A stretch of 64,000 nucleotides of DNA, taken from the NCBI RefSeq assembly GCF_017426725.1, contig NZ_JAERMS010000002.1, positions 1 to 64,000 on the forward strand, read 5' to 3'. The position numbers were made by a program, and so were the translations under genes. Below the pieces are notes generated by a model that ran no database searches, had not been told where the DNA came from, and saw only the letters and a list, made by a program, of their open reading frames with translations. Positions 25,524 through 36,227 of the stretch are shown here, piece after piece (the first letter of the stretch is position 1; the number at the start of each line of letters is the position of its first letter). This DNA is from Prevotella illustrans. GTDB taxonomy: Bacteria; Bacteroidota; Bacteroidia; Bacteroidales; Bacteroidaceae.

Positions 25524-26834
25524 TTATTCAACAGGAATATCTTTGTTCACATTCTTACAACCTGCAACCGCATAGAAGAACATATAGGCGATCGCAATAA
25601 GTGGAACCATGTATGAAATCAGATACCCTGCATGGTCTGCTATAAAACTTTGGAGCAATGGAAGTAGGCCACCGCCAACGACCATCATCATGAAAATACC
25701 TGAAGCTGCTGCAGTATACTTTCCAAGACCTTCTGTAGCCAGGTTAAAGATAGACGTCCACATGATGGAAGTACAGAGACCACAGAGTACTAAAAGAACG
25801 GCTGCAATAGGAACTACTACTGTATCGAAAGAAGAACCGGAGAATACAGGCATAGAAACCGTAACGGTTTTTCCCAAGAAAATTGCCAAGACAATGAATA
25901 CCATTGCTACAGAAGTCGCGATCGTCATCATTGCCTTACTTGAAACTTTGTTTGCGATAAAACTTGAGCAAAAACGGCCAACAAGCATCAGGAACCAATA
26001 AGTAGCAGCTACAGAACCGGCAATGGCTACAGCGTTTCCTGTTAGGTCTGCGCCTGCGTTGGTTTGGTCGCTTAGATAATAAATCAGTGTTCCGGGAATA
26101 CCGACCTCTACGCCCACATAAACAAAGATTGCGATAACACCTAAAACGAAATGGCGGAAAGCCCAAGGACTATGCTCAAACACGGTGTCTTTCGTTACTT
26201 TTCCCTTGTCAGGATCGGAAATAGGAATAAAGCTCAATATTATAAATGCGGCAGCAAATACAGCCATCGCGATATAGAGCACAAGATTTACGTTTACCAT
26301 CTTAGTGGAAGCTGTAACGGTACCGATCAAAGCTCCTACGAAAAGCGGGGTCAGTGTTCCGGAGAGAGAGTTAAGCGTTCCACCTATCATGTTCAACTGG
26401 TTACCTCTGTTTCCACCGCCACCAAGGAGGTTCAGCATTGGATTTACAACCGTATTCAAGATACATACAGAGAAACCTGAAATAAATGCGCCTAATAAAT
26501 ATACGCCAAAGCCTACGGTCTTTGCATCGATAGTTCCTGAGATAAACTGTGTCAATACACCTACGAAACCGACAGCGATACCAATCATTGCGGTTTTCTT
26601 GTAACCGATTTTAGTCAAAAGCTTTCCGGCAGGTATGCCCATGAATAAGTATGCTAAGAAGTTCATAGCATTACCAAGCATGCCTACTGTATTAGCACTC
26701 TCTCCCGCAAAAGCATTTTTCCAAATAACACCAATTGGGGCTGCAAGATTCGTAACGAATGAAATCATAGCATAAAGGAACATCATCGTGATGATAGCAA
26801 TTATGCTTCCATTTTGTTTTGTTTGATTTTCCAT
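25524..26834 (-). CDS. gluP: Glucose/galactose MFS transporter (FHS family, GluP-like), 436 aa
   Basis: A proton-linked sugar permease of the fucose/galactose/glucose-proton symporter group, in the inner membrane. Twelve hydrophobic segments are visible, from IIAIITMMFLYAMISFVTNL at the N-terminus. The family's loop-2/3 region reads MGIPAGKLLTKIGYKKTAMIG near residue 68, and the NPMLNLLGGGGNRGNQLN stretch near residue 135 is typical of Bacteroidota GluP. It follows galM by 57 bases, a pairing usual for galactose/glucose uptake. In many Bacteroidetes galK comes next, but here a terminator and repeat array follow. Confidence 0.9.
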   Translation of the reverse strand: MENQTKQNGSIIAIITMMFLYAMISFVTNLAAPIGVIWKNAFAGESANTVGMLGNAMNFLAYLFMGIPAGKLLTKIGYKKTAMIGIAVGFVGVLTQFISGTIDAKTVGFGVYLLGAFISGFSVCILNTVVNPMLNLLGGGGNRGNQLNMIGGTLNSLSGTLTPLFVGALIGTVTASTKMVNVNLVLYIAMAVFAAAFIILSFIPISDPDKGKVTKDTVFEHSPWAFRHFVLGVIAIFVYVGVEVGIPGTLIYYLSDQTNAGADLTGNAVAIAGSVAATYWFLMLVGRFCSSFIANKVSSKAMMTIATSVAMVFIVLAIFLGKTVTVSMPVFSGSSFDTVVVPIAAVLLVLCGLCTSIMWTSIFNLATEGLGKYTAAASGIFMMMVVGGGLLPLLQSFIADHAGYLISYMVPLIAIAYMFFYAVAGCKNVNKDIPVE

Positions 26835-26891
26835 ATTAGGTTTTAATTATAATTTAATGAAATTCTTTGTAATATGCGCGATTGCGGTTTT

Positions 26892-27986
26892 TTAATCTGC
26901 TACGCTAAACTTATATACCGTTTTTTGCTTGTATTGCATATTAGGTTCCAATACGACAGAGGGGAAATAAGTATGATTGGGAGAGTCCGGGAAATGCTGT
27001 GCTTCAATACAAATGGCACTACGTTTGGGGAATGTTGCCCCAAACTGTCCCTTATAACCGGTCGCCCAATTATCGGTATAAATCTGAACGCCCGGCTCTG
27101 TCGTATAGACTTCCATGACTCTGCCACTTGCAGGATCGGTAATTCTGGCAGCAAAACTTAATTCGTCCTCCTCTTCCTTATTTAATACAAAGCAATGATC
27201 ATAGCCCGCGCCATATTTTATCTGTTCATGATCAGCGCCTATATCCTGACCAATGGTTTTAGGTGTTCGGAAATCGAAAGGAGTATTGTCAACTTTAAGA
27301 ATCTCACCGGTTGGTATACTATTCTCATCAATTGGAATATAGTAATTTGCATTAATCTCACACATCATGTTTTCAATAGATGGAGTAGGGGTACCTATAC
27401 CGGACAAAGAGAAAAAGCCATGATGAGTCAGGTTAATAATTGTCTTTTTATTAGTGGTGGCCAAATACTCTATTACCAATTCATTATCATTGGTAAAAGT
27501 GTACATTACCGTGGTCTTCAGTTCTCCGGAATAGCCTTCCTCTCCATAAGCGCTTACATAGTGGAGAACCAGTGTCTGCTCATTCATCATCTGCGCATCC
27601 CACACCCTGGCATGGAATCCTGTGGGACCACCATGGAGATGGTTAGGGCCGTTATTGATTCCTAATTGATATTCCTTTCCATGTAATTTGAATTTCCCTT
27701 TGCAAATCCTATTTCCATAACGGCCAATTAGAGTTGACAGAAAAGGTTCCGGAGAGGACATTACATCTTGAATGTTATCATGTCCTTGGATAATATTAGC
27801 CTTTACACCATTTCTATCCGGAATCATTAACGCAACAACAGCACCACCATAGTTTGTTATTGCAACTTCATTGCCATGGGTATTACTTAAAATAAAAAGA
27901 TCAGTTTTCTTATGATCAACGGTGGTTTGAAAATCGCTTTGTTTCAAGCCACAGATGTATTTTTTATCCATCGTGTTCACCATCAA
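26892..27986 (-). CDS. galM: Aldose 1-epimerase (galactose mutarotase), 364 aa
   Basis: It interconverts alpha and beta anomers of galactose and glucose. The GalM fold is visible as a long beta-sandwich: VAITNYGGAVVALMIPDR near residue 50, GRYGNRICKGKF near residue 88, NGPNHLHGGPTGFH near residue 113, the catalytic histidine in NLTHHGFFSLSG near residue 185 and the glutamate region near AICIEAQHFPDSPNH near residue 330. Starts at 27986 or 27971 (MDKKYICGL) are both possible; the second begins closer to the family start. It leads the galM-gluP operon. Confidence 0.93.
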   Translation of the reverse strand: MMVNTMDKKYICGLKQSDFQTTVDHKKTDLFILSNTHGNEVAITNYGGAVVALMIPDRNGVKANIIQGHDNIQDVMSSPEPFLSTLIGRYGNRICKGKFKLHGKEYQLGINNGPNHLHGGPTGFHARVWDAQMMNEQTLVLHYVSAYGEEGYSGELKTTVMYTFTNDNELVIEYLATTNKKTIINLTHHGFFSLSGIGTPTPSIENMMCEINANYYIPIDENSIPTGEILKVDNTPFDFRTPKTIGQDIGADHEQIKYGAGYDHCFVLNKEEEDELSFAARITDPASGRVMEVYTTEPGVQIYTDNWATGYKGQFGATFPKRSAICIEAQHFPDSPNHTYFPSVVLEPNMQYKQKTVYKFSVAD

Positions 27987-28026
27987 ATTGTTTAGTACTT
28001 ATTTTTTTAGATTTACGATTTTGTTG

Positions 28027-28057
28027 CAAAGTAACTGAAAAAAAACGGAAACCACAA
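28027..28057 (-). promoter_or_regulatory. Probable promoter of galM-gluP
   Basis: On the minus strand TTG (28055-28057), 20 bases, TTACTTTG (28027-28034), one mismatch to TAnnTTTG. It lies 40 bases before the first possible galM ATG. Confidence 0.55.
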
Positions 28058-28100
28058 ATAAAGAAATAAAAAAAGTAATAATAATTTGACAGCAAAATGG

Positions 28101-29402
28101 TTATTTCGTGTGCAGCAAACCTGACTGCAGATCCGCAACAATGTAACTACTTCCACCTATAAACACAAAATCTTCTGCTTTGGCATCTGAGAGAGCCTGA
28201 TTATAGGCACTCATAACATCATGGAAAATGCTTCCCGTTAATCCATGACGGACACCACAAGCAGCAATCTTTTCTACGGGGAAAGCTCTATGTGTAGAAG
28301 GTTGGGTCCAATAAAAGGTTCCATCTTTAGGAAGCATAGTCATCACAGTATCCAAATCTTTGTCGTCTACCATGCCAAAGACTATACGCTTCGTATTGCC
28401 GGGCTGTTGCGCGATTTGTCGACTTAAATACTTCCAGCCACCTGAATTGTGTCCCGTATCGCAGATAACGTATGGCTTTTTACCAAGACATTGCCAGCGT
28501 CCTAAAAGTCCTGTTTGCTTTACAACGCATCCAATTCCTTTGGTGATTGCTTCTTCATTTTTTATAATGCGTTGACGCTTAAGCTCCTTGGCTGCCACTA
28601 ATACCGTATTCATGTTTTTCTCCTGATAGTCTCCCATCAAGTCTCCCCGTACATATTGTCCATCTGACAAGTGATACATTCGTCCACCTGCCTCCGCCGA
28701 TTTAGAAGAAATAACAATCTTATTTTGTAAATCCTCCGCCAAAACAATTGGGGCATTTAACTCTTTAGCTCTTTGTATAAAGACAGGTTTGCTTTCAGAA
28801 TTGTTTTCACCTATAATCACCGGAACATTCTTTTTTATGATACCGGCTTTCTCTCTGGCAATCTTGCCTAAAGTATTTCCCAGGAATTTGACATGATCAA
28901 GGCTAATATTCGTTATGACAGACAATATCGGCGTGATGATATTGGTACAATCAAGCCGACCGCCAAGTCCTACTTCTATAATCGCGATATCTACCTGACA
29001 ATCTGCAAAATATTTAAATGCCATTGCGGTAGTCAGTTCAAAGAAACTTGGGTGTAAAGGCTCGAAGAAAGAACGATATTTTTCTACAAAATCAACAACA
29101 TAGGATTCGCTGATGCAAACTCCATTTACTTTGATTCTCTCCCTGAAATCAATGAGATGTGGACTTGTGTATAAGCCTACCTTATGGCCGTCGGTCTGCA
29201 AAATAGATGCCAAAGTATGAGAGCAAGAACCTTTTCCATTGGTTCCCGCAACATGAACCGTCTTATACTTTTGGTGTGGATGGCCCAAAAACGCATCCAT
29301 TGCTAAACTGTTATCCAAGCCCTCTTTATAAGCAGAAGCACCCACATGTTCGAAAACAGGGGTGCTTTTAAATAAATACTCAATCGTTTCCTGGTATGAC
29401 AT
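28101..29402 (-). CDS. folC: Folylpolyglutamate synthase/dihydrofolate synthase, 433 aa
   Basis: It adds glutamate to dihydropteroate and extends the polyglutamate tail of folates (Mur ligase-like ATPase). The P-loop VHVAGTNGKGSCSHTLA is near residue 50, and the omega-loop segment YTSPHLIDFRERIKVNG follows near residue 78. IEVGLGGRLDCTNII is near residue 140, SLDHVKFLGNT near residue 168, and the C-terminal ligase domain has DTGHNSGGW near residue 315. It starts 8 bases after the dnaJ stop, so folC is in a grpE-dnaJ-folC unit. Confidence 0.94.
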   Translation of the reverse strand: MSYQETIEYLFKSTPVFEHVGASAYKEGLDNSLAMDAFLGHPHQKYKTVHVAGTNGKGSCSHTLASILQTDGHKVGLYTSPHLIDFRERIKVNGVCISESYVVDFVEKYRSFFEPLHPSFFELTTAMAFKYFADCQVDIAIIEVGLGGRLDCTNIITPILSVITNISLDHVKFLGNTLGKIAREKAGIIKKNVPVIIGENNSESKPVFIQRAKELNAPIVLAEDLQNKIVISSKSAEAGGRMYHLSDGQYVRGDLMGDYQEKNMNTVLVAAKELKRQRIIKNEEAITKGIGCVVKQTGLLGRWQCLGKKPYVICDTGHNSGGWKYLSRQIAQQPGNTKRIVFGMVDDKDLDTVMTMLPKDGTFYWTQPSTHRAFPVEKIAACGVRHGLTGSIFHDVMSAYNQALSDAKAEDFVFIGGSSYIVADLQSGLLHTK

Positions 29403-29410
29403 GATGGGGA

Positions 29411-30565
29411 TTAATTAAAATAATTCTTGAACCTGTTAAAAATAGATTCTTTCGTTACGGAGTCACCTCTAAAATTGTCACTATTTCTAAATCCTTCTAT
29501 CTTTTCTTTCTCATCCTTGGTCAGGGTCTTAGGGATAAATACACTTATGTTGACGACTAAATCTCCTAAGCCCGAGCCATACCCCTGAACAGCGGGCAAG
29601 CCTTTGTGCCGCAAGCGAAGCGTCTTTCCCGGTTGCGTTCCTTGTTCAATCTTTATTTTAACCTTATTGCCCGTAATTGTCGGAATTTCCATATCACCGC
29701 CCAAAGTCGCGGTCGGGAAATCCAACAGTAGATTATAAATAATATCCTGCCCGTCTCTTACAAAGGTATTATTAGGTTCTTCTTCAATGAGAACCTGAAT
29801 ATTGCCACTAACGCCATTGTGAGCTCCAGCATTACCCTTACCGGGCACATTGACTACCATGCCTTCGGCTACACCGGCCGGGATTTTGATTTCAACAACC
29901 TCTTCACCCTTTACTACGCCGGAACCGCCACAATGTTTACACTTATTCTTAATGACAGTTCCTTCACCATGGCAAGTAGGACATTCTGTTTGGGTTTGCA
30001 TCATGCCAAGCATGGTGTGGACAGATCTAACGACAACGCCATGCCCATGACAAGTAGGACAGGTCTCCGTATCACTCCCTGCTTCCGCGCCGCTACCATG
30101 ACAATGATCACAGGTAATATCCTTGCGAACCTTGAACTTCTTAGTAACACCTGTAGATATTTCTTGTAAAGAAAGCTTTACTTTTAAGCGTAAGTCATTG
30201 CCACGATACTGCTGGCGTTGGCTACCGCCACCAAAACCGCCAAAACTTGAGAAACCGCCGCGACCTCCAAAGATATCACCAAACATTGAGAAAATATCGT
30301 CCATATCCATACCGCCGCCAAAACCGCTGAAGCCGCTTCCCTGGGGGCCGTTAAAGCCAAATTGATCATACTGTTGGCGTTTTTGCGGATCGCGAAGAAC
30401 ATCATAGGCTTCTGCCGCCTCTTTGAATCTTTCCTCTGCTCCTTTATTTCCGGGATTGCGATCCGGATGATTTTCAATCGCAATTTTTCTATATGCTTTC
30501 TTTATTTCGTCATCTGACGCTGACTTGTCGACGCCTAAGACTTCGTAATAGTCACGTTTTGCCAT
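29411..30565 (-). CDS. dnaJ: Chaperone DnaJ, 384 aa
   Basis: The J-domain co-chaperone of DnaK. Class A structure in order: J domain at residues 1-70 with the HPD motif ([10 protein letters not shown]), a Gly/Phe-rich linker to about residue 115, the zinc-finger region with four CxxCxGxG repeats ([32 protein letters not shown]) at about 150-215, then the substrate-binding C-terminal domains. All eight zinc cysteines are present. It lies 18 bases after the grpE stop. dnaK is not in the window. No HrcA/CIRCE-like inverted repeat is seen upstream of grpE. Confidence 0.97.
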   Translation of the reverse strand: MAKRDYYEVLGVDKSASDDEIKKAYRKIAIENHPDRNPGNKGAEERFKEAAEAYDVLRDPQKRQQYDQFGFNGPQGSGFSGFGGGMDMDDIFSMFGDIFGGRGGFSSFGGFGGGSQRQQYRGNDLRLKVKLSLQEISTGVTKKFKVRKDITCDHCHGSGAEAGSDTETCPTCHGHGVVVRSVHTMLGMMQTQTECPTCHGEGTVIKNKCKHCGGSGVVKGEEVVEIKIPAGVAEGMVVNVPGKGNAGAHNGVSGNIQVLIEEEPNNTFVRDGQDIIYNLLLDFPTATLGGDMEIPTITGNKVKIKIEQGTQPGKTLRLRHKGLPAVQGYGSGLGDLVVNISVFIPKTLTKDEKEKIEGFRNSDNFRGDSVTKESIFNRFKNYFN

Positions 30566-30583
30566 AAACCAACTGAAAAATAT

Positions 30584-31180
30584 TTATTGTCCGACAGCAA
30601 CCTTCGCATGACGAATCACTTTATCATTCATCATATACCCATTTTGAACACAATCAATTACCTTTCCTTTCTTCTCGTCGATAGGACTTGGAACCATGGC
30701 AATGGCCTCATGGAAATCTACGTTGAAATCAACATCATCCGTCTCAATTTTCCTTACGCCCAGTCCCTCAAGAACCTTGATGAATTTGTTATATATCATC
30801 TCTACGCCAGCCCTTATAGCTGCCGGATCCTCACTTTTGTCTTTCAAAGCACGCTCAAAATCATCTAAAACTGGTAATATAGCGTCAACGACTTTTTCAC
30901 CACCATTCTGCCGAAGTTCTTCTTTTTCCTTAATAGTGCGCTTCCGGTAATTGTCAAATTCCGCAACCTTTCTCAGCAACTGGTCTTTTAATTGTGCGTT
31001 TTCCTCCTCCAGTTTCAACACGATATCGTCGGATGATATATCTGACGTTTTGTCACAACGCTCTGATGATTGTGTTTCGACCTCAGTGTCGTTGGAAGTC
31101 TCTTTTTCCTTGGAATCCTTCAACTCTTCTGTTTCTTGCCGGTTGATATTCTCTTTATTCATAGCTTTGTCCTTCATCAT
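30584..31180 (-). CDS. grpE: Nucleotide exchange factor GrpE, 198 aa
   Basis: It releases ADP from DnaK. The first about 60 residues are a low-complexity acidic region (ETEELKDSKEKETSNDTEVE). Then come a long coiled-coil helix (LEEENAQLKDQLLRKVAEFD) and the conserved NYRKRTIKEKEEL, the LPVLDDFERALK segment near residue 110 and the C-terminal beta domain (FHEAIAMVPS). The start could be 31180 or the ATG at 31162 (MNKENINRQE); nothing decides between them. No clear -7 element is visible in the 78-base gap upstream. It heads the grpE-dnaJ-folC unit. Confidence 0.94.
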   Translation of the reverse strand: MMKDKAMNKENINRQETEELKDSKEKETSNDTEVETQSSERCDKTSDISSDDIVLKLEEENAQLKDQLLRKVAEFDNYRKRTIKEKEELRQNGGEKVVDAILPVLDDFERALKDKSEDPAAIRAGVEMIYNKFIKVLEGLGVRKIETDDVDFNVDFHEAIAMVPSPIDEKKGKVIDCVQNGYMMNDKVIRHAKVAVGQ

Positions 31181-31217
31181 AATAATTTTATCAGATTGTA
31201 TTACAAATACTGTGCCA

Positions 31218-31247
31218 TAAAAATCCCCTTCATTGATTGGGAAGGGG
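31218..31247 (-). terminator. Terminator after the ABC-F gene
   Basis: CCCCTTC (31225-31231) pairs with GAAGGGG (31241-31247); on the minus strand the stem is followed by ATTTTT. It starts 12 bases past the ABC-F stop and insulates grpE. Confidence 0.8.
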
Positions 31248-31258
31248 AGTCGCTGTTT

Positions 31259-32887
<1,629 letters not shown>

Positions 32888-32911
32888 TTATAGGAGTTTC
32901 GTTAGCGTCAT
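32888..32911 (-). CDS. Possible seven-residue upstream frame MTLTKLL
   Basis: In the long leader of the ABC-F gene the minus strand reads ATG ACG CTA ACG AAA CTC CTA TAA. The stop is 12 bases before the ABC-F ATG. Some antibiotic-resistance ABC-F genes are controlled by leader peptides, so this is recorded, but a frame this short could easily be chance. Confidence 0.25.
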   Translation of the reverse strand: MTLTKLL

Positions 32912-33026
32912 AAGCCCTCTGATTGCTATTTAGAATATCAAAAGCAACAGATATGGAATAGCTTAAGATTGGGTGAAAAACCACGAAACTATAGTTAATT
33001 ATTTCTTTTATTTTAATTTTCTGCTG

Positions 33027-33057
33027 CAAAAGTACTGCTTTTTTTACTTTTACCCAA
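33027..33057 (-). promoter_or_regulatory. Full promoter of the ABC-F gene
   Basis: On the minus strand TTG (33055-33057), 20 bases, TACTTTTG (33027-33034). The ABC-F ATG is about 151 bases downstream, a long leader for this window. Confidence 0.7.
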
Positions 33058-33058
33058 G

Positions 33059-33967
33059 CTAATTCCTATCTGTATCAGCTTTTTTGTAAAGATGATGATG
33101 AACTCTTACAATCCTGATACCTAACTGTGATGGATGTTGTCCCATATATTGCCGAAGTGTCATCGGCTCTTCAACGACTTTTTTCCGAACCTGACTGGCA
33201 TTCAACATGTGCAAACCATCGGCATGCCAAATGGCGATACCCAAATGACTTGTATCAAGCCCTTTCTTATTCGTAACAATCGCAATGATATCGCCGTCAT
33301 GAATGACCTTACGCAAAAGTTTGGTATTCTTGATTTCCGATTTAGGAATATATCGGCAGACCCTATTACTTAGGCTTTTCTCAATAATCTTGATTCGAGA
33401 GACCCTATCAGCCCGATTCTTCAACATGGGATAGAAGTCCACATGGGTCGACATATAATCCAATTGCAACTGCTGAATGGCAGAGAATGGGGGAGTAGGC
33501 TCGCTGATTTCTGTAACATAACCATTCTCTGAATTAGCGTCTATCCAATCGGTAAAATAATGCTTTCTTGTCACATAATCAACAGTACCGTTATGGTAGC
33601 GAATTGCTTGTAAAGTTTGGCAAAAGTCTTGAAAGCGCGTCATCTTCGCCTTTGCGCACATTACCAATGCTATGACATTCTCTACATACGTAGTGCAATC
33701 CAGCTGACGCAGGTTTATAACCAACCTTTCCCGCTTATTCCTTTCCAAAGTCTTAGCTACATAGGGTAAGTTTCGCAGCTGCCGGGCAAAGTATATGACC
33801 AGTTTCCCTGTAGACAATTCCCTATTCGCTTTACTCAGTAGCTGAACGACTTTCAGGCTGTCGGCTTTCGTATAATCTATTCCACGATAATCCATTGCCG
33901 TTCCGGCCTCAACGCGTAAGGCGGAAAACCACATGACAATCACAAGGGCAAGGATATTCTTCATCAT
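33059..33967 (-). CDS. DUF1460 secreted amidase-like protein, 302 aa
   Basis: DUF1460 proteins have an NlpC/P60-like cysteine hydrolase fold related to N-acetylmuramoyl-L-alanine amidases and are thought to act on peptidoglycan fragments. I place the start at 33967 so that the protein begins with a signal peptide (MMKNILALVIVMWFSALRVEAG); a longer frame to 34012 overlaps the relA stop and puts a polar extension before it. The catalytic cysteine is probably in LRQLDCTTYVENV near residue 90; the histidine is in DTSHLGIAIWH near residue 245. It is the last gene after dedA, DUF4301 and relA. Confidence 0.85.
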   Translation of the reverse strand: MMKNILALVIVMWFSALRVEAGTAMDYRGIDYTKADSLKVVQLLSKANRELSTGKLVIYFARQLRNLPYVAKTLERNKRERLVINLRQLDCTTYVENVIALVMCAKAKMTRFQDFCQTLQAIRYHNGTVDYVTRKHYFTDWIDANSENGYVTEISEPTPPFSAIQQLQLDYMSTHVDFYPMLKNRADRVSRIKIIEKSLSNRVCRYIPKSEIKNTKLLRKVIHDGDIIAIVTNKKGLDTSHLGIAIWHADGLHMLNASQVRKKVVEEPMTLRQYMGQHPSQLGIRIVRVHHHLYKKADTDRN

Positions 33968-33995
33968 TTTATGAAATGGGGTTACGCGGTGAATA

Positions 33996-36212
33996 TTAAT
34001 AGATTCTTTCAACTTGCTTCACTCCCTTTACCGTTCGGATTCTCTTCAATAGAGTCTCAAGTTTACCTTTGTCATCAAGTTGCACGACAAGATTGCCTTT
34101 GAAGATACCATCATTGCTATCGATATTGATACTTCTCATGACAATTTTCTCTTCCTTGGAAATAATATTGGTAATATTACTTACAATACCGATATCGTCA
34201 ACGCCAATTACTCGAATCGCTATGCTGTATTGACCATTTCCCTTGCCGCTCCACTTGGCTTTGACTATGCGATAGCCAAATCGTTTGCGCAGTTCGGGAG
34301 CGTTCGGACAATCCGAACGATGAATCGTGATACCACCGTTTACGGTAACAAACCCAAAGACCTGATCTCCATATATAGGATGGCAGCACTTAGCCAGCTT
34401 GTAGTCTATACCTTTAAGATTGCGGTCGATAATCAAGACGTCATCATTTCCCTGCGCCAGCTCTTCGTGAGGATTCTCGAACTCAAACCGGTCCGCGCTC
34501 GCCGCCGTCCGAGGCGTAGTCGGCAGATTCTGCTGATGGTTATACACCTCCGTATATTGCTCAATGATCAGATTGGAGTCAAGCTTACCATCTGCGACAT
34601 CCTTATAGAAATCCGAATTTTCCTTATAACCCATTTTTTTGATAAGATGGGCCATCGTCGATTCTTGTATCTCTATCTTGCGATTTTTAAACCTTCGTTC
34701 CAGCAGTTCTTTCGCCATCAGCCCTTCCTTGGCCTGAGTTTCTTTCAAAGCGAGCCGTATCTTCGACTTGGCTTTACTACTCTTCACAATATTCAACCAA
34801 TCACGCTTGGGCTTCTGATTGCTTTGCGTAAGAATCTCAACAGTATCGCCGGAATGTAACACGTCTCTGAAAGACACGGCCTTTCCGTTTATCTTGCCGC
34901 CCACACAGGTATTGCCAATATTGGTATGGATATGATATGCGAAATCCAAAATAGTTGCTCCCTTGGGAAATTTGATCAAATCCCCCTTGGGAGTGAATAC
35001 ATAGACTTCATCTTCATATAAATCCATCTTAAATTGGTCCATCAGCTGAAGGTCGTCATTATTCTCCAATGCCGACCTTATACTGCCGAGCCATTCATCG
35101 ATTCCGCCTTCACTCTTGACACCCTTATAACGCCAGTGGGCAGCCAGACCATGTTCGGCCACCTGGTCCATTCGCTCCGTGCGTATTTGGACTTCAACCC
35201 ACTTGTTTTCCGGTCCCAATACCGTGATATGCAAACTCTCATAACCATTGGTCTTAGGAACACTCAACCAGTCGCGGAGTCTTTTGGGATTGGGCTGGTA
35301 CATATCGGTCACAATAGAATAGACTTGCCAGCACAACATCTTTTCACGCTCGATCGGGGAATCTATTATAATGCGTATGGCAAAAAGATCATAAATACCT
35401 TCAAAGCCGCATTTCTGCTTCTTCATCTTTTGCCAAATGGAGTGAATGCTCTTTGTACGCCCTTTCATGTGATAGCGCAAGCCCGCGGCTTTCAGGCGTT
35501 CGTCCAGAGGCTGTACAAATCTTTTGATATATGTGTCTCGTGCCGCCTTTGTAGCGTTCAGCTTCTCCTTAATCAGGTAATACGCGTCATGCTCCAGATA
35601 TTTCAAGCTTAAGTCCTCCAGTTCGCTCTTCAGCTTATAGAGTCCCAGCTTATGCGCTAAAGGAGCATACAAATAACTTGCCTCCTCCGAAATGGCCCGT
35701 TGAGCTTCTTTTTGCGTGGTATCACGGATCTGACGCATCAGATTGACACGGTCTGCAATCATGATCAGGATAACGCGCATGTCTTCAGAGAATGAGACCA
35801 ACAGATTCCTGAAGTTTTCGCTCTCTATGACGGGATTCTTCTTGTATAATTCCTGAACCTTTACCAAGCCATGGATAATGTGGGCCACGTTTTCTCCATA
35901 TTCGGCTTTTATCGTATCTAAAGTAGAGGATTCGGTCACAACACCATAATAGAGTAGAATAGAGAGAACGCTGTCACGCTTCAGGCCTATCTCATCTACG
36001 GCAATTTCCGCCGTGCGCAATCCTTGCAGGATAGGATTCAGGCCAAAAGCGTCCCGCTTTAACCTTCCCTCACGAATCGCCCGGATGATTTGTCGACGGA
36101 GCTTTCTTTCGTCGTCAGCCCACAACGACTCCGAGAGGGTTTTCCTCAAGAGTGACAGCAATCGTATCGTTTCAGACAATTCATCTTGTGTGAACTCAAA
36201 TCTCTCTATCAT
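33996..36212 (-). CDS. relA: RelA/SpoT-family (p)ppGpp synthetase with degenerate hydrolase domain, 738 aa
   Basis: A long RSH protein making the stringent-response alarmone. The N-terminal hydrolase domain has lost its metal-binding motifs: the HD-x-x-ED stretch reads YYGVVTES (residues 88-95) and the later ADRLHNMRT-type motif reads ADRVNLMR (153-160). The synthetase domain is intact (GRTKSIHSIWQKM, YDLFAIRIII, GYESLHITV, EVQIRTERMDQVAEHGLAAHW). TGS (VYVFTPKGDLIKFPKGAT, near residue 395), zinc-finger/helical (KCCHPIYGDQVFG) and ACT domains follow. So it should be a synthetase-only, RelA-like enzyme, and a second RSH with hydrolase would be expected elsewhere. It is 15 bases after the DUF4301 gene. 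Confidence 0.93.
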   Translation of the reverse strand: MIERFEFTQDELSETIRLLSLLRKTLSESLWADDERKLRRQIIRAIREGRLKRDAFGLNPILQGLRTAEIAVDEIGLKRDSVLSILLYYGVVTESSTLDTIKAEYGENVAHIIHGLVKVQELYKKNPVIESENFRNLLVSFSEDMRVILIMIADRVNLMRQIRDTTQKEAQRAISEEASYLYAPLAHKLGLYKLKSELEDLSLKYLEHDAYYLIKEKLNATKAARDTYIKRFVQPLDERLKAAGLRYHMKGRTKSIHSIWQKMKKQKCGFEGIYDLFAIRIIIDSPIEREKMLCWQVYSIVTDMYQPNPKRLRDWLSVPKTNGYESLHITVLGPENKWVEVQIRTERMDQVAEHGLAAHWRYKGVKSEGGIDEWLGSIRSALENNDDLQLMDQFKMDLYEDEVYVFTPKGDLIKFPKGATILDFAYHIHTNIGNTCVGGKINGKAVSFRDVLHSGDTVEILTQSNQKPKRDWLNIVKSSKAKSKIRLALKETQAKEGLMAKELLERRFKNRKIEIQESTMAHLIKKMGYKENSDFYKDVADGKLDSNLIIEQYTEVYNHQQNLPTTPRTAASADRFEFENPHEELAQGNDDVLIIDRNLKGIDYKLAKCCHPIYGDQVFGFVTVNGGITIHRSDCPNAPELRKRFGYRIVKAKWSGKGNGQYSIAIRVIGVDDIGIVSNITNIISKEEKIVMRSINIDSNDGIFKGNLVVQLDDKGKLETLLKRIRTVKGVKQVERIY

Positions 36213-36227
36213 ATCTTATAAACAATA

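Noticed and set aside
25166-25600. 144-residue frame through the 41-bp repeat array
   Set aside because: It runs through repeats, a terminator and antisense gluP sequence. The 41-bp period shifts frame each unit.
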